Positions 7,477 through 10,262 of a DNA stretch of 10,262 bases are shown piece after piece. A model generated the notes under the pieces. It was not told where the DNA came from, ran no database searches, and saw only the letters and a program-made list of their open reading frames with translations. The position numbers were made by a program, and so were the translations under genes. Location of the stretch: assembly GCA_026389655.1 (NCBI GenBank), contig JAPLHL010000098.1, forward strand, positions 1-10,262, written 5' to 3'. The stretch comes from Chloroflexota bacterium. GTDB lineage: Bacteria > Chloroflexota > Dehalococcoidia > GIF9 > UBA5629. Each line of letters opens with the position of its first letter. Positions within the stretch are counted from its first letter, which is position 1.

Positions 7477-8160
7477 TTAGACCTCGATGAGCTTGTAGCC
7501 TGCTCCGTAGACTGTCTTAATATAGGTGGGATGCTTTGGATCCGGCTCTATTTTCCGGCGCAGGTTGAAAATATGCACATCTATGGCCCGGTCGAAGCTC
7601 TCGAAATCATAGCCGAAGGCTTTTTCGATCAGGTCCACCCGGTCGAATACTCTCCCCGGTTCCCTCAGAAAAGCGGCCAATATCTTGAATTCAACCGCGG
7701 TCAATGTTAATTGCTTGTCCTTCACGCATACTTCCCGCTTCGGCAGGTTCATAAAGAAATCACCGTATTTAATCTCAGCCGGGCCGCGCTCGGTCGGGAG
7801 CCGCCTGAAAATGGCCCGCACTCTGGCGGCAAGCTCTCCCGGGCTGAAGGGTTTGGTCACGTAATCGTCTGCGCCCCCATCCAGGCCTGTTAATTTGTCC
7901 TCATCACGGGTGCGTGCCGTTAACATGACTATGGGCACATCGGATTCTGTGCGAAGCCTGCGGCATATTTCTACACCATTTATTCCCGGCAACATGACAT
8001 CCAGCACTACCAGGCTGGGATGGTTCTCCCTGAATACGCGCAGTGCTTCTTCTCCATCATAAGCTGTCAGCACCTTATGTCCGTCACGTTCGAGGTAAAG
8101 TTTGACCAGTTCAACGGTTTTGGCGTCGTCATCCACGACCAGGATTGTTTTGTTAGTCAT
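7477..8160 (-). CDS. OmpR/PhoB-family response regulator
   Basis: A 227-residue cytoplasmic DNA-binding regulator, standard length for the family. The receiver domain (about 4-120) has the acidic pair D11/D12, phosphoacceptor D54 in VVLDVMLPG, T81 and K103 in TKPF, all intact. The C-terminal winged helix (about 130-227) shows LTLTAVEFKILAAFLREPGRVFDR, DVHIFNLRRKIEPDP and IKTVYGAGYKL. The ATG at 8160 is preceded by AAAGGG at a suitable distance. It is followed one base later by the sensor-kinase frame, and then by the exporter genes it probably controls. Because the partner kinase lacks its H-box, phosphorylation in this strain would need another kinase or a small phosphodonor. That consequence is inference. 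Confidence 0.95.
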   Translation of the reverse strand: MTNKTILVVDDDAKTVELVKLYLERDGHKVLTAYDGEEALRVFRENHPSLVVLDVMLPGINGVEICRRLRTESDVPIVMLTARTRDEDKLTGLDGGADDYVTKPFSPGELAARVRAIFRRLPTERGPAEIKYGDFFMNLPKREVCVKDKQLTLTAVEFKILAAFLREPGRVFDRVDLIEKAFGYDFESFDRAIDVHIFNLRRKIEPDPKHPTYIKTVYGAGYKLIEV

Positions 8161-8184
8161 AATTATGCCCTTTATACAAATAAT

Positions 8185-8212
8185 ATTATCTGACCGTAAT
8201 TTATTTAGCTAA
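8185..8212 (-). promoter_or_regulatory. Candidate promoter for the response-regulator operon
   Basis: On the minus strand a -10-like GATAAT (8185-8190) lies 16 bp from a weak -35-like TTAGCT (8207-8212), about 25 bp before the regulator ATG. The -10 matches consensus at five of six bases, the -35 at only three. The region is very AT-rich, so chance matches are likely. Confidence 0.3.
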
Positions 8213-8222
8213 TTGTCACAAT
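8212..8222. promoter_or_regulatory. Palindrome ATTGT-C-ACAAT upstream of the response regulator
   Basis: A perfect 5-bp inverted repeat around a single central base, overlapping the candidate -35 region of the regulator operon. Its position suits an operator, for instance for autoregulation, but OmpR-family sites are usually direct repeats, so another regulator or chance is possible. Confidence 0.35.
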
Positions 8223-8230
8223 GTTTAAAA

Positions 8231-8248
8231 TTAACACTGTATTGTTAA
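8231..8248. promoter_or_regulatory. Inverted repeat TTAACA-N6-TGTTAA
   Basis: A perfect 6-bp inverted repeat with a 6-bp spacer, 70-88 bp upstream of the regulator ATG and just outside the likely left end of the insertion sequence. The symmetry and position fit an operator; the AT-rich context lowers confidence. Confidence 0.35.
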
Positions 8249-8282
8249 GCAAATATTAAGAAGCGGTATCGGCAACTATCCC

Positions 8283-8311
8283 TTGACATCATGTAATTGA
8301 TGTGCTATGAT
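8283..8311 (+). promoter_or_regulatory. Sigma70-type promoter of the transposase
   Basis: A consensus -35 TTGACA (8283-8288) is separated by exactly 17 bp from TATGAT (8306-8311), a five-of-six -10. It lies about 24 bp upstream of the preferred transposase ATG. A perfect inverted repeat ACATCA (8286-8291) / TGATGT (8298-8303) overlaps the -35 and spacer and could be an operator. Confidence 0.75.
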
Positions 8312-8335
8312 GTAGCTAATTAAGGGGTGATTACG

Positions 8336-9208
8336 ATGAAACAAAAACAGACATTATTTACAGCCAAGCATTTAAAGAAGCATTTTCCTAATGACGATGC
8401 TTGTTTAGAATGGGTAAAGACCCATCGTTATCCTGATGGTATTGCTTGTATGAACTGTAAGAAGATCACAAAGCATCACAAGATAAAGAACCGCCCGGTA
8501 TATGAATGTGATCGCTGTGGGCATCAGGTCAGTCCATTAGCCGGGACCATATTCCATAAGAGTACTACACCCCTTACAGTATGGTTCGATGCTATTCACG
8601 AAATGACAACTACCAGGACTGGATTCTCTGCAAAATCATTACAGCGCAAGCATGGCATGACTTATAAGACAGCATGGCGTATGTTTAAACAGATACGCAC
8701 GCTTCTTAATGAAAATGATGGTATTTTAAAGAATGAGGTCGAAGTCGATGAAACTTATATTGGCGGGGTTCATCATGACGGCAGACATGGGCGTGGGGCA
8801 GATGGTAAGACTGCGGTTATCGGTATCGCTGAAAGGCAAGGCAAAATTACTACCAAAGTTGTGACTGATACCAGTAGCTATACTGTTATACCTCTTATCA
8901 ATAAACACGTATTCCCAAAAGCTGTTGTTTATACTGACGAATATAAATCATACATACCTATTAGTAAATTTGGGTACAAGCACGAAACCGTCAATCATAG
9001 AAAGGATGAATGGGTCAAAGGTAATTGCCACACGAACACGATTGAGGGCTTCTGGAGCTTAGTTAAGAGGGGAATAGACGGTTGCTACCACGCGGTCAGC
9101 CCGAAGTATCTTCAGTCCTATTTAAACGAGTATCAGTTTCGCTACAATCACCGTCTGGAAGAATGTCCGATGTTTCTAACGGTGCTAGATCAGATTGATC
9201 GGGTATAG
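8336..9208 (+). CDS. IS1595-family transposase (ISXO2-like)
   Basis: A 290-residue DDE-type transposase catalysing cut-and-paste or copy movement of the surrounding element. An N-terminal zinc ribbon is visible as CMNC (38-41) and CDRC (58-61). A helix-turn-helix-like region follows (about 95-125, GFSAKSLQRKHGMTYKTAW). The catalytic core has D138 in VEVDETYIGG, D201 in VVYTDEYKSY, and the NTIEGFWSLVKRGI block with N234 and E237, ending in a YHAVSPKYLQ...FRYNHR segment typical of the family. I chose ATG 8336 over the in-frame GTG at 8327 because AAGGGG (8322-8327) makes an ideal ribosome site for it and covers the GTG. It appears full-length and has no frameshift, so the element may be active or recently arrived. 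Confidence 0.93.
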   Translation: MKQKQTLFTAKHLKKHFPNDDACLEWVKTHRYPDGIACMNCKKITKHHKIKNRPVYECDRCGHQVSPLAGTIFHKSTTPLTVWFDAIHEMTTTRTGFSAKSLQRKHGMTYKTAWRMFKQIRTLLNENDGILKNEVEVDETYIGGVHHDGRHGRGADGKTAVIGIAERQGKITTKVVTDTSSYTVIPLINKHVFPKAVVYTDEYKSYIPISKFGYKHETVNHRKDEWVKGNCHTNTIEGFWSLVKRGIDGCYHAVSPKYLQSYLNEYQFRYNHRLEECPMFLTVLDQIDRV

Positions 9209-9284
9209 GCTGTGAAGCCTTGTCCAAGATCGCAAAGAACTGCGCTTTGGTTATATCTCGTTTAACTACTGGTCGTTGTCCCAT
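9096..9284 (-). CDS. Possible small ORF antisense to the transposase 3' end
   Basis: A 62-residue frame starting at ATG 9284. The first 27 residues or so (KRDITKAQFFAILDKASQPIP) lie beyond the transposase stop and look like ordinary protein; the remaining 35 are antisense to the transposase C-terminus and are polar, ending RTEDTSG. The start has no clear ribosome site. From memory, short convergent frames of this look occur beside other IS1595-type transposases, which would make it a passenger gene of the element, but I cannot confirm this. It could also be a chance frame or the interrupted start of a host gene. Confidence 0.3.
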   Translation of the reverse strand: MGQRPVVKRDITKAQFFAILDKASQPIPDQSDLAPLETSDILPDGDCSETDTRLNRTEDTSG

Positions 9285-9312
9285 ACTTTAATTGTTGTCC
9301 TGTCAAATAAAT

Positions 9313-9340
9313 CTGTCAAACTTGACGTTCCTGCTATACT
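9313..9340 (+). promoter_or_regulatory. Extended -10 promoter upstream of the 67-residue gene
   Basis: TATACT (9335-9340) matches the -10 consensus at five of six and is preceded by TGC, an extended -10. CTGTCA (9313-9318), 16 bp upstream, matches the -35 at four of six. The -35 sits in repeated sequence: CTGTCAAA at 9300-9307 and 9313-9320, plus a perfect palindrome GTCAA-AC-TTGAC (9315-9326), which could bind a regulator. Confidence 0.55.
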
Positions 9341-9369
9341 TAAGTAATCATCGTTTGGGGAGGTAGGTT

Positions 9370-9573
9370 ATGGATACCAATGATACTTGCATAGCATGGG
9401 ATGTGTGTTTCAAATTTCACAATGTTGCAGCACATTGCTATAGTAATGCGACATCATTAACCAATCAACCCACTAGGCTTTCTGAAATAGAGCGCCTGGA
9501 ACTGATTTCCTCTCAATTAGATGAGATAAGGCGTTGTCTCCATTCCCTTGTGAAGATTCAAGGAGAGAAATAG
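9370..9573 (+). CDS. Small hypothetical protein, Cys-containing with helical C-terminus
   Basis: A 67-residue protein I do not recognise. Translation signals are strong: GGGGAGGT (9357-9364) lies six bases before the ATG, and a plausible extended -10 promoter lies about 30 bp further up. The N-terminal half has three cysteines (7, 13, 23) and two histidines (17, 22), which might bind metal but match no known motif. The C-terminal half (about 36-64, RLSEIERLELISSQLDEIRRCL) has regular hydrophobic spacing suggesting one amphipathic helix or short coiled coil. It has no signal peptide or membrane segment, so it is probably cytoplasmic. Its last 101 bases overlap the opposite-strand gene ending at 9473. 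It lies just outside the presumed right end of the insertion sequence. Confidence 0.6.
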   Translation: MDTNDTCIAWDVCFKFHNVAAHCYSNATSLTNQPTRLSEIERLELISSQLDEIRRCLHSLVKIQGEK

Positions 9574-9685
9574 ATTCCCAAACTCTTTTTTCCCATTCAT
9601 CGAGATTCCAGCTAGGCAACAATATCTTTTTGGTATACTCGATGTCCCTACGTATTTTTTCCTTATGTTGGGTATCAATTTCCAT
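9473..9685 (-). CDS. Small hypothetical protein, charged and helical
   Basis: A 70-residue protein I do not recognise. I chose ATG 9685 because GAGGTGA sits about five to six bases before it; the in-frame GTG at 9694 lies inside that ribosome site. The N-terminal half (about 5-45) is charged and Trp-rich (three Trp at 26, 31 and 36), likely helical, with no signal peptide or membrane segment. From residue 38 on the gene is antisense to the 67-residue plus-strand gene, so the two converge and overlap. It follows the larger minus-strand gene by 45 bp and is probably co-transcribed with it. A hairpin covers its ribosome site. The overlapping part is the least certain as coding sequence. Confidence 0.5.
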   Translation of the reverse strand: MEIDTQHKEKIRRDIEYTKKILLPSWNLDEWEKRVWESISLLESSQGNGDNALSHLIERKSVPGALFQKA

Positions 9686-9689
9686 GTTA

Positions 9690-9720
9690 ATCACCTCACC
9701 TTAATTCAACATGAGGTGAT
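9690..9720 (-). promoter_or_regulatory. Inverted repeat that would sequester a ribosome binding site
   Basis: ATCACCTCA (9690-9698) and TGAGGTGAT (9712-9720) form a perfect 9-bp inverted repeat with a 13-base loop. On the minus-strand transcript the 3' arm contains the GAGGTGA ribosome site of the 70-residue gene and the 5' arm is complementary to it. It could restrain translation initiation. It lies just after the stop of the upstream minus-strand gene. There is no T-run, so termination is unlikely. Confidence 0.5.
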
Positions 9721-9730
9721 AGGATTAAGT

Positions 9731-10262
9731 CTACTTCTTTTTGACCGGGTTTTGATTTGCGGTCAAATCATTTATCTCTAACTGTAATACTTCTTGGAGT
9801 ATAGCTACGCCCATACGTACAGTGGCAGCGCGTTGCATTAACTGTACTTCATCTAAGGGTTTATTCAGAGAAATAGCGTCCATAATAGTAACCTTTTTAA
9901 GCGGCGATCCTATCCCTTCGTATGGCATCCCAAAACGTGCCATCTCTACACGAAGTTTGCGTATAATATGAGTCTGCTGAGTATCCTTCAATGATAGGAA
10001 TTTTTGCTCCGAGCTATCTGAAAGAATTACAGAAGACAATAATTTTATCCAGGTTGGATTTACTTTTTCTCTCACGATAGTAACTGGCCTTTTCTCTGGG
10101 TCTCTAATATCAAACGCAAAATAGATATAATCTGTTTCCGGTTGCTCCTGTATTGTATATACACTCCTGTCTATCCAGTTATAGATAGCATCCCTAATTT
10201 CCTTATCTTTGCATTTACTAAGAATGGAATGCTTTTGCTCTGCTCGTTTTTCAAATCTATCC
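9731..10262 (-). CDS. Hypothetical protein, partial (start beyond the right edge)
   Basis: The minus-strand frame ending at TAG 9731 stays open to the window edge, about 176 codons in all, so the GTG at 10075 is probably not the true start. The extra upstream codons read like real protein, for example RDAIYNWIDRSVYTIQEQ and DYIYFAFDIRDPEKRPVTIV. The visible order is a charged helix, a beta-rich middle, then helices (FLSLKDTQQTHIIRKLRVEMARF and LDEVQLMQRAATVRMGVAIL) and a basic tail PVKKK. The pattern of helix, short strands, an ILSDSSEQKFLSL-like phrase and two helices reminds me loosely of DUF2299-type proteins, a guess from memory only. There is no signal peptide in the visible part. It lies upstream of the 70-residue gene in the same direction. 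Confidence 0.6.
   Translation of the reverse strand, partial: DRFEKRAEQKHSILSKCKDKEIRDAIYNWIDRSVYTIQEQPETDYIYFAFDIRDPEKRPVTIVREKVNPTWIKLLSSVILSDSSEQKFLSLKDTQQTHIIRKLRVEMARFGMPYEGIGSPLKKVTIMDAISLNKPLDEVQLMQRAATVRMGVAILQEVLQLEINDLTANQNPVKKK

Larger units (their letters stand above)
8271..9300 (+). mobile_element. IS1595-family insertion sequence (ends approximate)
   Basis: The element is defined by its intact ISXO2-like transposase. About 1.0 kb is a usual size for the family. The ends are not proven. The best candidate pair is GGCAACTAT at 8271-8279 and, read on the minus strand from 9300, GGACAACAAT; these match only with a one-base gap. No identical 8-bp flanking target duplication was found at these coordinates, so the true ends may differ by tens of bases or the duplication may have decayed. 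The transposase reads away from the response-regulator operon. Confidence 0.55.

Noticed and set aside
8327..8335. GTG start for the transposase three codons upstream
   Set aside because: This GTG falls at the end of the AAGGGG ribosome site that fits the ATG at 8336.
8263..9308. An 8-bp target-site duplication flanking the insertion sequence
   Set aside because: The 8 bases outside the candidate ends (8263-8270 and 9301-9308) do not match, so no duplication is claimed.
9370..9694. Toxin-antitoxin pair formed by the two small genes
   Set aside because: They are convergent rather than co-directional and neither resembles a known toxin or antitoxin family.

Overview
The window comes from a bacterial chromosome or contig of intermediate GC content. 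Nothing in it fixes the taxon. Two features fit a monoderm-like lineage such as Chloroflexota/Dehalococcoidia: the efflux adaptors are lipoproteins that lack an obvious TolC-docking coiled coil, and the response regulator/kinase style is familiar from that group. I hold this only as a weak inference.

Positions 84-8160 (minus strand) are one functional block. In transcription order it holds an OmpR-type response regulator (7477-8160), a sensor histidine kinase now split into two overlapping frames (6618-7475 and 6040-6618), two tandem paralogous MacA/HlyD-type lipoprotein adaptors (3689-5902 and 1996-3684), a MacB/LolD-type ABC ATPase (1286-1954) and a MacB-type FtsX permease (84-1289). The layout is a two-component system placed upstream of the ABC exporter it probably controls. 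Spacing is tight throughout (1 bp, overlap, 137 bp, 4 bp, 41 bp, 4-bp overlap). The 137-bp gap before the first adaptor is the only plausible place for an internal promoter. The kinase has lost its H-box: sequence runs straight from the HAMP exit helix to the second helix of the dimerisation domain with a frame change, so neither half carries the phosphoacceptor histidine.

Positions about 8271-9300 (plus strand) are an IS1595-family insertion sequence with an apparently intact 290-residue ISXO2-like transposase, a strong sigma70-type promoter and a good ribosome site. It sits about 110 bp upstream of the response regulator, separated by an AT-rich stretch holding two palindromes. A small frame antisense to the 3' end of the transposase may be a passenger gene or chance.

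Positions 9300-10262 hold small genes I do not recognise: a 67-residue plus-strand gene with a convincing promoter and Shine-Dalgarno sequence, a 70-residue minus-strand gene overlapping it tail to tail, and upstream of the latter a larger minus-strand gene that is cut by the right edge of the window. A 9-bp perfect inverted repeat between the last two would sequester the ribosome site of the 70-residue gene.

The left end (1-83) holds a small imperfect hairpin resembling dispersed intergenic palindromes. I see no tRNA, rRNA, CRISPR array or replication origin. No gene-free stretch exceeds 300 bases. The most notable observations are the H-box-less split kinase, the helical and Thr-rich elaborations of the paired adaptors, and the hairpin and convergent overlap in the small-gene cluster.
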